In this document: piece by piece, positions 47,163-57,104 of the stretch
Numbering within the stretch: position 1 is the stretch's first letter
How the letters are laid out: each line of letters begins with the position of its first letter
Origin: Poecilobothrus nobilitatus
Taxonomy: Eukaryota; Arthropoda; Insecta; Diptera; Dolichopodidae
DNA length: 64,000 nt
NCBI GenBank assembly: GCA_947095535.1
Contig: CAMUPU010000004.1
Location: forward strand, 2,501-66,500
Reading direction: 5' to 3'
Made by a program: the position numbers and the translations under genes
Notes under the pieces: generated by a model
What the model saw: only the letters and a program-made list of their open reading frames with translations
Databases searched by the model: none
Told to the model about the DNA's origin: nothing

Positions 47163-47504
47163 ATGAAAGTGATAACAAAAAAGCAAAAGTTATTAAATGA
47201 ATTTAACGCCATCAGCAACATCAATCAATATAAATTTTTAAAAGTGAAAGAAATGGATGTAGAAATCCTATACATGATCGAAATAGTAAGAAAAATTAAA
47301 ACTATTTATGGTTTAAAATGGGTTCTTGAAACATCAAAATATATAGTTTGGTTGCCTAAGAAATATTACTTTTATTTTCAAAAAAAATTACAGATTTTGT
47401 TGAAGAAATAAACAATGTGACGTATTACAGCCGACATAAACATCCATTACAGCCAACATAAACGGTAATTTAAATTTATTAGAGGTTAAAATCGAAATCA
47501 TGTA
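47163..47504 (+). pseudogene. Small plus-strand Polinton-end protein (copy B, better preserved)
   Basis: Open for 82 codons: MKVITKKQKLLNEFNAISN, INQYKFLKVKEMDVEILYM, IKTIYGLKWVLETSKYIVWL and PKKYYFYFQKKLQILLKK, then a stop; homology to copy A continues to about 47504. Predominantly beta-like with a central YG and a W-LPKK motif, compatible with a small OB-fold DNA-binding protein, but this is a guess from pattern. It is divergent with the other Polinton genes and lies at the element end. Confidence 0.45.
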
Positions 47505-47797
47505 AAAAAAAAAAAAAATTAAAAATGAAAAACAAAACATTTGATTCAAAATATATTCTTTTCATTTATCCACGAATTATGACTACTGTCAAACTCTAAC
47601 CATTTTACAAATACTTTATTCCCTTTTTTTGCAATACTTTTTCAATTAATTATGTATCAGGATACTTCACAGGTGTTATTTCCGAATCATGAAATCCTGC
47701 AGATATCAATTCACCTTTATAATCAGTTAAATTGATATATGACGGGATTAGTTATATTTACTTTTAATATTTTGAAAATTTCCGTTGACCAGTTTGG

Positions 47798-48501
47798 TTA
47801 GTAACTTTTCTCAAAAGTTTTTTTATATTTACTTATTCTAACAAAATCTCCCACTCTAAATTTACCCTTATGGAATATCTTGAGATGATTGTGTACTGTT
47901 TTTAATAAAAATTTTTCATTGCTTTTTTTCTTTATAACTTCATAAGGTTTCATTTTGATTGTAAGATGTTTTGTTGAATTATACGTAATTATAATAGAAT
48001 CCAAAATATGAAGCCACTTATAACTTCCTTGTAAACTAAATTTTTTCCACATAATACTTTTTAAAGTACGACAACAATTTGATGCCTTCAATTCGGAACA
48101 ACAATTGATGCCTTTAATTCGGAAAATGTATGATAGTGTTGAATATTTTTTTCTATCCATATATTCCTGAAATTTAGTATTGAAAAATTCTTTTCCCTCA
48201 TCAGAGTGAATATTTTTAGGTTGACTATAAGCTTTTCTGAATACTTTTTTGATTGCATCTAAAACGTTTTCAGCATTTTTGTTTTTAAAATGCATATGCG
48301 TATTTTAAAAGTATCTATTACAGTTAGTAAATATTTATATCTTTCATTGACTTTACCATAAGGTATTATCTCAAGCAAATCTATTTGCCATGTACCATTT
48401 AGACCTCTTTGTATAAATCTCCTTTGAGGAAATTTTCGTTTAGTTGGTCTATGAATCTCTTCAACAATTTGTTTTCTTGTCATTCTTTGTATACCAAGCA
48501 A
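47798..48501 (-). pseudogene. Polinton integrase, copy B
   Basis: From 48501: LGIQRMTRKQIVEEIHRPT, KRKFPQRRFIQRGLNGTWQI followed by DLLEIIPYGK with the first catalytic Asp, YKYLLTVIDTF, then in the next frame (48295) AIKKVFRKAYSQPKNIHSDE with the second. A ~35-bp duplication (ACAACAATTGATGCCTT repeats, 48070-48115) has replaced the catalytic Glu segment that copy A keeps. The C-terminal tail GKFRVGDFVRISKYKKTFEK is intact. One frameshift near 48290. Confidence 0.82.
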
Positions 48502-48730
48502 TTAAATTTTTAAATTCTTCTTCATATTTTTGTATAGAATAACATTCACAGGTATCTGGTCCTGAAGTTGAATTATCATAAGCCCAAAGACACGAAATAA
48601 AGTGCATACCCCAATTTGAATTGTATTTTGTCTTCCTTCCAAAGTTTTCTAAATGTTCTTGTAAATATAGAATGCATTGTTTATGTTCATCTAGTAATAT
48701 AAAAGAACAAACTTTGAAAAACACATCCAT
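48461..48730 (-). CDS. Unknown 89-residue frame next to integrase (copy B)
   Basis: MDVFFKVCSFILLDEHKQCI, LENFGRKTKYNSNWGMHFIS and SGPDTCECYSIQKYEEEFKN. It overlaps the integrase start by about 40 bp in another frame. Cysteine-rich (7 Cys) but without a clear zinc-finger spacing. Its persistence in two copies is explained by duplication alone. Could be the integrase N-terminal zinc domain after a frameshift, or a separate gene. Confidence 0.4.
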   Translation of the reverse strand: MDVFFKVCSFILLDEHKQCILYLQEHLENFGRKTKYNSNWGMHFISCLWAYDNSTSGPDTCECYSIQKYEEEFKNLIAWYTKNDKKTNC

Positions 48731-48809
48731 TGTGAAGTATAAATAAAATAAAATTATAAATTTCTTCGTTTATATACTTTTTCCAAATCAATCCCGTACA
48801 CAATATACA

Positions 48810-50350
48810 TATTATTTATTTATTTATATTTATAAATTCAAAAGAGCTCAGTCGCTCGTACTGGGTATTCATAATAAAAATCATAACAATTCATTAACAT
48901 AATTCAGTGCATAAAAAAAATCAAAACAACATAACAATCCTGTAATTCAATGCTTATTAATAATATGTAGAAACAAAACCAAAATAAAGATGTAATATTA
49001 GAAAAAACAAACAAGAAAAAAAAAATAGAACACAATTAGGTACTAAAAAAATTTATAAAAATAAAAAGAAAACAAACTAATATATATAAGAAGCTAAATA
49101 ATTCAATTAACTTTAAGATAAAAATTCAAATACAAATTGCAATAAGTTTGTAAACTAAATGTAGGTATACACAAAATTTGACTTATAAAATATTCATTAA
49201 ATTTTCTTTTAAATTTATTTAAGTAATTTAAATCTTTCAAATAATTAGGCAAACAGTTGTAATTCTTAAACGCCAAATTATATATGGGATCTTGCCTATT
49301 GAACCTGATTTTTGACTAGACCAACCTAATATTATCAGCACTCCTTGTACCATAACTGTGATAGCTATTGTTGAACCAGTGCTGGACGTTCGTATTGATG
49401 TTTCCAGTAATTATTAGATGAGTTTGAGTTGCCAATTTACTTTTGATGAGTACGTCAATAGGAAGAATGTTATGTTTCGTATGGCTTTCTTGAAAAGCGG
49501 AAGTTCTTGAATTACAGCCATACAGGTTTTTAATAGCCTTGTTTTGTAGCTTTTGTCATATTTGTATCGAGTACATAACAGAACTGTGAAACATACTATA
49601 AAAGAGTGACCTCTTCATATTGAAAGAAACTCTTCTATTAATAATTCAAAAAATCCCAGCAATCTTTCTTCCTTTTTTAACTTGTTCATCGATTTGGTTA
49701 CACCAACTCAATTTGTCATCAACAACAACCTCCAAATATTTGTGACTGCCAGCTTTATCAATAAAACAGTTGTCATAAAATATATCAACTTTGTCTGACG
49801 GCTTAGATCTAAATAACACGGTTTTCTTCGTATTTATTAATAATTTGTGTTTATTCATCCATGATTCTGTATCTTTTCTTTTATATTTTCCAACGAGTTT
49901 TGAGTATACACTATTACTAAGTCATCCGCAAACATAAACGGTTTACCACACAATTCGAAATTTAACAGACTACTAATATAAATCGAAAACAAAACCGGAC
50001 CCAAAGAACTACCCTGTATTACACCAAACTTATTATTGCGCCGTTTGCTTTTCAGTCCCTGACACTCAGTAAATTGGGGTCGTGCTAACAGATAACTTTT
50101 AAACCAATTGAGCTCTTTTCCTATAACACCACATTCATATAATATTCTTACCATTATATTTCGATCAACAGAATCAAAGGCCTTCGATACATCGAAAAAC
50201 ACAGCTGCGACTTTTTTTGGTTTATCAATTCCAGATTGAACACAAAATCAGACACAAAATCAAATAAGGCTGCTTGAGTGCTTAACTTAACTTTGTACTC
50301 ATCTTATTCTTCTTACACATGAAGAATATAGATGAATATGCGATGACAAA
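48810..50350 (-). pseudogene. LINE-B reverse transcriptase fragment (copy B)
   Basis: AVFFDVSKAFDSVDRNIMVR-type motif A, GVIQGSSLGPVLFSIYISSL, MFADDLVIVYTQNSLENIKE in 50202-49855, then a ~20-bp deletion and frameshift, and MNKHKLLINTKKTVLFRSKP to 49646. 3' UTR and TTATTTATTTAT-type end near 48815. Same insertion point as copy A. Confidence 0.85.
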
Positions 50351-50584
50351 GTCTTTCATAGTCATTGTAAGAAAGAGAATAAAGTTACAAATTTCCGTTT
50401 TTTTACACTTAATTTATTTTGAAAATTGGTAGTTTAAATCTATACATTTCTATATAATAAAATAAATAGTTAATCATTTGCAGTCTCTTTTAATCTTTAA
50501 CTGAAAAATATAAATTTAAACAAATAAAGCAAAATTTTAATAATACAGTTTTATTATACATATAACTAATTTCTATTATAATTT

Positions 50585-51134
50585 TCAATATTTGTTTGTG
50601 GTAATTTTATAATTTTTTTTTAACATGATAGGTATTTCAAAAAATAATCTCGAGTGATTACATTGAATATTATAGTAACCTTGTGCTAAATATATTTCAT
50701 CTTGTAACTTCAGTTTTTGCTCTTCTTGACACATATTTAGATATTTTGTTACGTGTGCTTTTACAAAATCTTCAGCGCTTTTATTATATGTTATAACTGA
50801 AATTAGAAATTCACTGATATTATAGAAATTATCTATTACCTCTTCATTTAAAATAAAAAATGTTTGTCCTTTGTGATAACGTTTAACGTTTAAATAATTT
50901 TTTTTATGTACATGTTTTGCGGAATTTTTTTTTAAAATCAGACTGTATACCACAATCCATTCATGATAGTTATAATTATAAAATGTTGTTTGGTTATTAC
51001 GAATATGTTGAAATGTAATTCTTGTTTCACAAGACTCTGGGTCAAAACTAAGTGAGGATACTAATGTGTGTCCCTTATTTAGAAAAATATGTATAAGCTA
51101 ACTGCAAGTTTTTATTAGTATTGTATTCTTCCAT
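50585..51134 (-). pseudogene. Conserved Polinton gene of unknown function (copy B)
   Basis: ATG at 51132-51134 (MEEYNTNKNLQLAYTYFSK), a stop and frameshift near 51075, then open from about 50990 to a TGA at 50585: ETRITFQHIRNNQTTFYNYN, YHKGQTFFILNEEVIDNFYN, AHVTKYLNMCQEEQKLKLQD and HSRLFFEIPIMLKKNYK. About 180 residues in all. No domain recognised. Located between protease and the LINE that separates it from integrase; in both copies it keeps the same ends. Confidence 0.5.
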
Positions 51135-51169
51135 TGTTATAATCAAACTGAATATTTAAAATCACTGAT

Positions 51170-51687
51170 TTAATATTTACTTTTCTTAGCAATACATGAC
51201 TGTACATTTTTATTTTCTCCAAATATACCTTTAAATTGTTTCATTATACATTTATCATTTTTTATGTTGTTTTTTATATTATCAACATTGCTAAATAAAT
51301 TCAAAAAATGATTCATACTTATGTACTGACATCGATAGTATAAGTAAACACAGCAATGTTGACTACAAAAATTAGAAAAATCACTTTGCAAACGCATTCC
51401 ATTAAATAAAGTATAGTATTTTTTAAATAAATTAATAATTTGTTTTCACGTGGTGGTCTTCCATATGAGTCAAAATATTCTATACATCCTTCTTCTGGTA
51501 TAAAAATTGCCAACCAATGTTCTTCTTTAAATATCTGTGTATTAAAAACGAGAAAAGATGGTCTTTCGATAACTTTTGGTATACGATCCAATGCCCGTAC
51601 TCCGTTGAATAATTTTTTTGTACTTTTATTACCTTTCAAAATCTGTGCAATCTCTATGGAATTCATGTTGCTATGTTGAAAGCACAA
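51170..51687 (-). pseudogene. Adenain-type cysteine protease (copy B)
   Basis: As copy A: MNSIEIAQILKGNKSTKKLF (start Met present here), EEHWLAIFIPEEGCIEYFDS, and the Gln/Cys block FCSQHCCVYLYYRCQY in a shifted frame. The same frameshift in the A-run is present, so it predates the A/B duplication. Only a handful of substitutions separate the copies. Confidence 0.8.
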
Positions 51688-51738
51688 TAGACCCTCAAAT
51701 TTTTTATATCATGTTTTATGTATGTAAATTTACTTTAT

Positions 51739-52655
51739 TCATAGATTTGTATAAACGTTACGATTTTTATCTATTTGCATATTCGCATCAAACTGTCCAT
51801 ATAAAATAGCTGTTAAGGTAGAATGGAGTGGTTTTGATAATTTTGCTTCAATTCTTAAGGTTCCTTGATTGAGTAAACCTTGGCACACTTCATTAGCTGA
51901 TGAATCTGTGTTATGTTATCGAATGCCAACATTAAACAAACCATTATTAAACATTGATTTTGTTATTTGAAGACCTTCATCGTAATGTTGTATTCCTGTA
52001 CCGGTGAAAAGAGTATTATTGATAATTGAGATTCATCAAAGTCTGGTTTCTCTAGGGTAAGTAATATACTAATATCAACGCCATTTATTAGTAAAGAAGG
52101 TTGATTGAACATATCTATATGTAATTTATTCATAATTTCAACTACATTGCTATCATTGAAAAGTCTCTGTCTTTCTTTAGAGCCTTTGTTATTAGCATTC
52201 GCTATATTAGCCTTATATAGAATCCATCCAGCGTATTCTAAATGAGTTGTGGCGGCGTCTATTCCATAATTTAGAAAAAATTCAATATATGATCTATAAT
52301 GATAATTTCCATCGGATGGAGTAATATTCTTTCCATTTAACGGAACATTGGATTGTTTTATTAATGAATGTAAAATATTATTAACTACACTAGGCTGTGG
52401 TATCAATTGGAAATCAGATCCTTTATCATTATTCCAATGAGTTCCATCTTTTTTAGTTATTTGCACCTTTAATCTCAAATATGTTGAAGATAAATCTCTA
52501 TATGTATCACCATGACCTAGGGAAACAAATTCAATGGTTTATGAATTATCTAAAGAAGCAATAGGATTGTAACAAACTTCTTCAGATCGCAAAATACTGG
52601 ACTGAATGGGTGGTGTTTTAAAAATATCCAATTCAGATTTCATACATTCACTCAT
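51739..52655 (-). pseudogene. Polinton major capsid protein (copy B)
   Basis: Starts ATG at 52653-52655 (MSECMKSELDIFKTPPIQSS), with a TAA after about 38 codons, then an open 171-codon N-terminal jelly-roll part (52478-51963) without the small duplication of copy A. A frameshift leads to the final segment LNQGTLRIEAKLSKPLHSTL then ILYGQFDANMQIDKNRNVYT, ending in TGA at 51739. The centre of the second jelly roll is missing at the same place as in copy A. Confidence 0.77.
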
Positions 52656-52770
52656 TTTAATCAAAAATATCTCTTTTTCTAAGTTTGTTCTTACTTTGAC
52701 GTCGTTTTCTTACTAAATAACTTAAACGTTTCAAACCAGGTCTTTTTTAGTTTTAATTTTTATTTTTCTC

Positions 52771-53038
52771 TTGTTTTTACCAGATCCATACATTTCATTC
52801 AGTTTTCGAACAACACCACGCCTGACATTTTTAACAATTTCTTTATCACGATTTTTCACCACTTCCTTTATATTTGCACCTGGTGCAATATTAGATAAAG
52901 CATTAATAGCCGAGTTTATAGCTTCATTCTTTAATATATTTACACCTGAACTAAATATTGGTTTTAAATATCTATATCACCGAAAAAACTTCCTAATCCT
53001 TGTCCTTTTTGATACGGTACTCCTGAGTAAAACAAGTG
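52771..53038 (-). pseudogene. Small Polinton virion-type protein (copy B, broken)
   Basis: MFYSGVPYQKGQGLGSFFG is intact, then a small deletion after SFFG near 52977 shifts the frame; the rest parallels 6699-6983. The basic tail is preserved. Confidence 0.65.
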
Positions 53039-53070
53039 ACCAATATCTTCTAAACCTCTCTCCGATTACA

Positions 53071-53217
53071 TCAAATAATACGTATATTACACTCGATCCA
53101 TTTTGATATAATGTATTTTTCTGTTACATCCTTTATTTATACTATGAGGGCTACAACCGTACATAACTTACTGGCTATGTACATCCTTAATAAGACTTAT
53201 GATTATGTACGGAGTTA
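53071..53217. other. Short spacer after copy B
   Basis: No homology to copy A. It includes ATTTATACTATGAGGGCTAC and two TATGTAC runs. Nothing assigned. Confidence 0.4.
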
Positions 53218-54110
53218 GTATTTTGGAAGGCAATCGACAAAGAGGTCAACCGCAAGGCAGTCGCTAGGGTTCAAAGAATTGCCCCAATATGTATTTGTGG
53301 CTTTTACCAATCCCCTTCTGTGTTATTGGATATCATACTTAATCTAGTGCTTACAGAATATTATAGCAATTTGCAGCCGGAAACAGAGCTGTAATATTAA
53401 AAGCTACATCACGTTCAATTCATAAGGAGGTCATCGGATATGAAAAATCAATTCAAGCCAATTCCTGTTTTGGTGAACTACACGTTCCCCACTTACTTCC
53501 TTGAAAAATCTCACTTGAGGAGAATACCAAGCCGTGAGTTTGAACTCGAAAACAGTGATGACATTCGAAGGAGTACAGTGCTACATAGATGGATCAAAAA
53601 CTAGGAGCAGAGTAAGATGCGGGGGTCTTCTCAGAAAATTCAAATTTCCGACTACCAGCCCATTAGTGTCTTTCAAGCGGAAATTATAAAAATTCAATTT
53701 GCTGAATAGGAGTGTTTTAACTGTAAAACAAGTACGCATAAATCTCTGAATTAACATGTTCAACCTCGTAGAGTTTAGAGAGATACCAACCTCTTTGCTG
53801 GGTATCTGGTCATCGAGGAATTACGGGAAATGAAAAAGCTGGTGAGCTTGCAAGAACTGGCACAAATTTACAGGTTCCGCCGGATAAAGAAAGACTAGGG
53901 CTATTTCTATCTACAAGAAAAACGTTACTTCGAAAGGAAATAACGGATGTTCTAAATATCAAATGGTCAAATTTGACTTCGTGCAATATAAGACGACTGA
54001 TATGTCCCAAAACCGTTTTAAGATGATCTAGAGATTTGCTTTCTCTTTCTCTTCAAAACGTATATACTGGAATGAGAATGGGTATAATCACCGGTCATTG
54101 TCTAATATAA
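53218..54110 (+). pseudogene. LINE-R: RT C-terminus and RNase H
   Basis: VFWKAIDKEVNRKAVARVQR then IAPICICGFYQSPSVLLDII is the thumb/C-terminal RT region of I/R1-type LINEs. LRRIPSREFELENSDDIRRS, a D-G-S RNase H motif (DGSKTRSR-like, in another frame), then WVSGHRGITGNEKAGELART (the His and last acidic part of RNase H) and NIRRLICPKTVLR..., ending MRMGIITGHCL. Several shifts and a central deletion. It shares its 53425-53770 part with 36833-37170. Confidence 0.8.
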
Positions 54111-54118
54111 ATATTAGT

Positions 54119-54864
54119 TTATCTTTGGGTGACGATAAACGTGACTATTGGATCCCATGTTTCTGTGTTTATATCTAAATTATTTAAATCTTGCAAGCAT
54201 TCAAATGTTGTATCCAACAACCCCTTAATCCCCTGTGCACTCTCATTGATGGTCGTGTTGTGGTTTAAAAGCCTCTTTAATTGATTATTGACGAGCACCC
54301 TCTTATTATCATCTCCATCAACAATTCCCATGCAGGCGTATAATTCCTTTGGGTAACATGAAAATGACGAAGTAATTGCTCAGGTACACCGATTAGCTGT
54401 ACTTTTAGATATTGGAGATCATGGAAAGTTGGCCATTTCGTGTAGTCCCCGCCAAATTTTTCAAAGGAAATTTTTGGAAGTTGAATTCCGCTATCAATGT
54501 GTTTCCGATTCTCCTTCGTCACTGGAGTTTCGACAAAGGTCGTATTTCTCTTCACCTGCTCTTGGTATTTCTCCAACATGGCATGATAATTGTTGTCATA
54601 AAAATCTGTGTCTCCGGATGCACGTCATTCTCAATATATTCATGGTTAATTTCTAGTTTTTCGCTCACAATGAAAAACAGAATGGATCTGTGACCCTCTT
54701 CGAAAACGTCCCACATAGACTGGAAATCCTTTAATTTTTTTTCGTAGTATGGTCTCATTTTCCTCACTGAGGCATCTTTCTTATAGTCGGTTATGAATTT
54801 TTCCATCAGCATTTTTTGGACCCTTTTTTTGACGATCATTTGCTCTTTTTTTTGCGTCGGCCAT
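54119..54864 (-). pseudogene. BEL/Pao gag, N-terminal part
   Basis: ATG at 54862-54864 opens MADAKKRANDRQKKG; a 1-nt shift moves to the frame with KMRPYYEKKLKDFQSMWDVF. Then KHIDSGIQLPKISFEKFGGD, YTKWPTFHDL, and GVPEQLLRHFHVTQRNYTPA followed (other frame) by NKRVLVNNQLKRLLNHNTTI and GIKGLLDTTFECLQDLNNLD. This 'LPKIxxxKFxGDYxxWPxFxD ... AWELL' pattern is the Gag region of BEL/Pao retrotransposons. At least three frameshifts; cut at 54119 by the LINE-R end. No pol remains in the window. Confidence 0.88.
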
Positions 54865-55172
54865 TTTTTATAATGTATTTGAGTATAATTGTGAATATAA
54901 TAGAATATAATAACGTAATAAATATAATAAATTTTAACTTAATAATGTATTTGTATAATGTAATGAATTTAAATTATGATTGATTTTTTTTTAATAATTT
55001 TATTGGTAATGTGATATAATGTTTTAGCTTAATAATTTAATATATTAGATGAAAATTTTTAATGTTTAATACAAAAAAAATTTTTTTTTCTTTTAGAACT
55101 GAGAATTCAACAACACATTTACCAACCTGACCTGATGCTGCCCTTTGCTGTTCGCGAGACCGTTTGTTATAC
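54865..55172. other. BEL/Pao leader region, A+T-rich
   Basis: No gene. Includes a GC-richer patch TGACCTGATGCTGCCCTTTG near 55130 that stands out from its surroundings and may be an LTR or promoter remnant. Confidence 0.35.
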
Positions 55173-55536
55173 CGCGCGAGTTATGTTTAATTTTAAAATA
55201 AAAGAACTTGCTTGTTCTTCTACGGTCTTAAGACTAACTTTTTATTTTTCCTAATTTTTACTTATATTAAAAATTACAAAATAACTTAATGTTAAGGTAA
55301 GCATTTCTTAATATTACAAAAAAAAAAACATTATTGTTATTACTTATTATTAAAATTGCGAAATGCTAATCCAGTGTTTTTATTTTTTTTATTAATTTGT
55401 TCAAACTTAATTAATAAAAGTGAATTAACGGAAATGCTGAATTACATTTCCTTTATTGATTAATTCATTCATAAAAGTTGAATGAATTAATTTTAGGTTT
55501 GATTAATCAAGGTTGAATGAATATGTAACTCGCGCG
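55173..55536. repeat. 14-bp inverted repeats CGCGCGAGTTA 350 bp apart
   Basis: CGCGCGAGTTATGT at 55173-55186 and its near reverse complement ATGTAACTCGCGCG at 55523-55536 (one mismatch). CpG-rich in an otherwise A+T-rich area. The interior has no coding frame. Could be termini of a short element inserted in the BEL leader. Confidence 0.45.
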
Positions 55537-55845
55537 CTTTTTTTTTATTATTATATTAAATTATATTATGTTTAAGATCTAGTTTGTATATTATTACTTA
55601 TTAATAATTATTATTATATATTATTATTATGTAAGTTTATAAGTTCAAAAATAGTTTTAATTAAAAGTAATTTTTTTATTAATCACATACTCTCTTTTTT
55701 TTGTTTTTGATTAAAATTTTTTTCCAATTTTAAACAAAATTTTGATTTATATTCAAATAAAGATTAATTTTTTTTTAAATCAGAAGCACTTAAAGTTATA
55801 TGTTTTTTTTTATTTAATTCTCAAATTGTGTTTTTTTTTTACTTT

Positions 55846-56060
55846 TTATTTTAAAATATTCTGTGATGGAAATTTTGAAATCACTAGCTTTCTTTATTTT
55901 GTTTTAAATGCTATTCTGTGTTAGAATATGCAGTTTTAAAATCACAAGGTTTTATTTTATTTTAAACGTTATTCTGTGTTAGAATAGACGGTTTAAAATA
56001 TCACACTCTTTTACTTAAATCACAAGATTTTTTTCTTTCCATTTTAAACGTTATTCTGCT
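55846..56060. repeat. ~57-bp degenerate tandem repeat
   Basis: Four units with a TTTTAAA(C/T)G(T/C)TATTCTG core followed by TGTTAGAATA in the middle two, at about 55846, 55902, 55960 and 56042. Lies just inside the BEL primer-binding site. Confidence 0.65.
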
Positions 56061-56112
56061 ATATATTTATCACAACTTCAAATATCACATTCACAATATT
56101 CACTATATTCAG

Positions 56113-56134
56113 AAATCCGGCTCGAAGGACCAAA
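56113..56134 (-). promoter_or_regulatory. BEL/Pao primer-binding site
   Basis: On the minus strand, TTTGGTCCTTCGAGCCGGAT follows ...AAAAACA. This is the tRNA-complementary primer site common in insect BEL/Pao elements (knowledge from memory) and it sits upstream of the BEL gag in the right orientation. Confidence 0.75.
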
Positions 56135-56662
56135 TGTTTTTAGACGCAATTAAAACCTCTATTTTTTTTAGATTTCTGAATTACAATTTTTTTTTTTTTT
56201 CTTAAAAATATTTGCAAATTTACATGTTTTACACTCGAACGTTAATCAACGATTAAAATAAAAAATTCTAAAACAATCTAACATTAAACTTATCTTTACA
56301 ACTTGTTTAAACTATAACTATAAGGTCAATGACTTTTGTTTAAAATTCAAATCATTTCAAAGTACATAATACAAAATATATAAGAAAAAAAAGTTATAAT
56401 TAATAGGATCTGTTTTAACAGTTTACATTCTTATATACAATTTCAAATTTAAGTTTACAGAAATAATTAACATTATGCTCTATAACAATATTCTATGATC
56501 ATGTACCAGAGCCATCTATTAGATTTAATGTAAATTTAATTTAATAATTAATTTCTATAATTCAATTTTAATATTCAAATAAGGGAAACAATAGAAAATG
56601 AAATATTATTGACTAAAAAGTTATTAAGGTGAATTTATATGTGACATATAATATCTGTCACA
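56135..56662 (-). repeat. Probable 5' LTR of the BEL/Pao element
   Basis: The right end (minus-strand start) is put at TGTGACAGATATTATATGTC, itself an imperfect palindrome, and the left end at ACA directly before the primer site, giving a TG...CA unit of 528 bp. No partner LTR exists in the window, so the outer end is inferred only from the TG/CA rule. Confidence 0.45.
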
Positions 56663-57104
56663 TGCATTTATGGTATGTAAATAGTAAATACATAACTACA
56701 ACTAAATAACAAACTGGTAATAACTATATTAAATAATAATTGATTAATTATTTTAGTTTTACTTTAATTCTAAGTTAGTAATTTAGAAAACAAAATATTT
56801 AATTTGTATATAAATAATGTATAATGGTATAAGTATTAGCTGTCTGGTCTTACTATTTAGTTGTAAATATTGTTTGACATTATTTCTAGTTTATACCACA
56901 ATTTCATTTCATATTTCTACAATATTTTGATTTCGATTAATTAATTAATAATCAGAAAACTTTTGACTATCATTTCTTTACATAATTTACAATTAATAAT
57001 TTTTCCAAAAGTTGAAAATAAATGAGAACAAAGACGTAGTATAAAATTAAAATTAAATAAAAAATAGACTAAAATTCTCTTAACTAAATGCGTAAAAACA
57101 AAAA
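56663..57104. other. LINE-D 3' untranslated region or spacer
   Basis: A+T-rich with no frame; the minus strand downstream of LINE-D ORF2. A clear poly(A) end is not seen. Confidence 0.4.

Larger units (their letters stand above)
45231..53070. repeat. Segmental copy B of the LINE/Polinton block
   Basis: Starts ATTTGATAAAAAGGAG, shared with copy C at 62618, and ends GATTACATC, shared with copy A at 7020. From 46048 it parallels copy A. It contains no polymerase, ATPase or small downstream genes, which are only beyond the end of homology in copy A. Confidence 0.9.

Noticed and set aside
54412..54693. Plus-strand frames over the BEL gag
   Set aside because: Antisense to a clear BEL/Pao Gag pattern.
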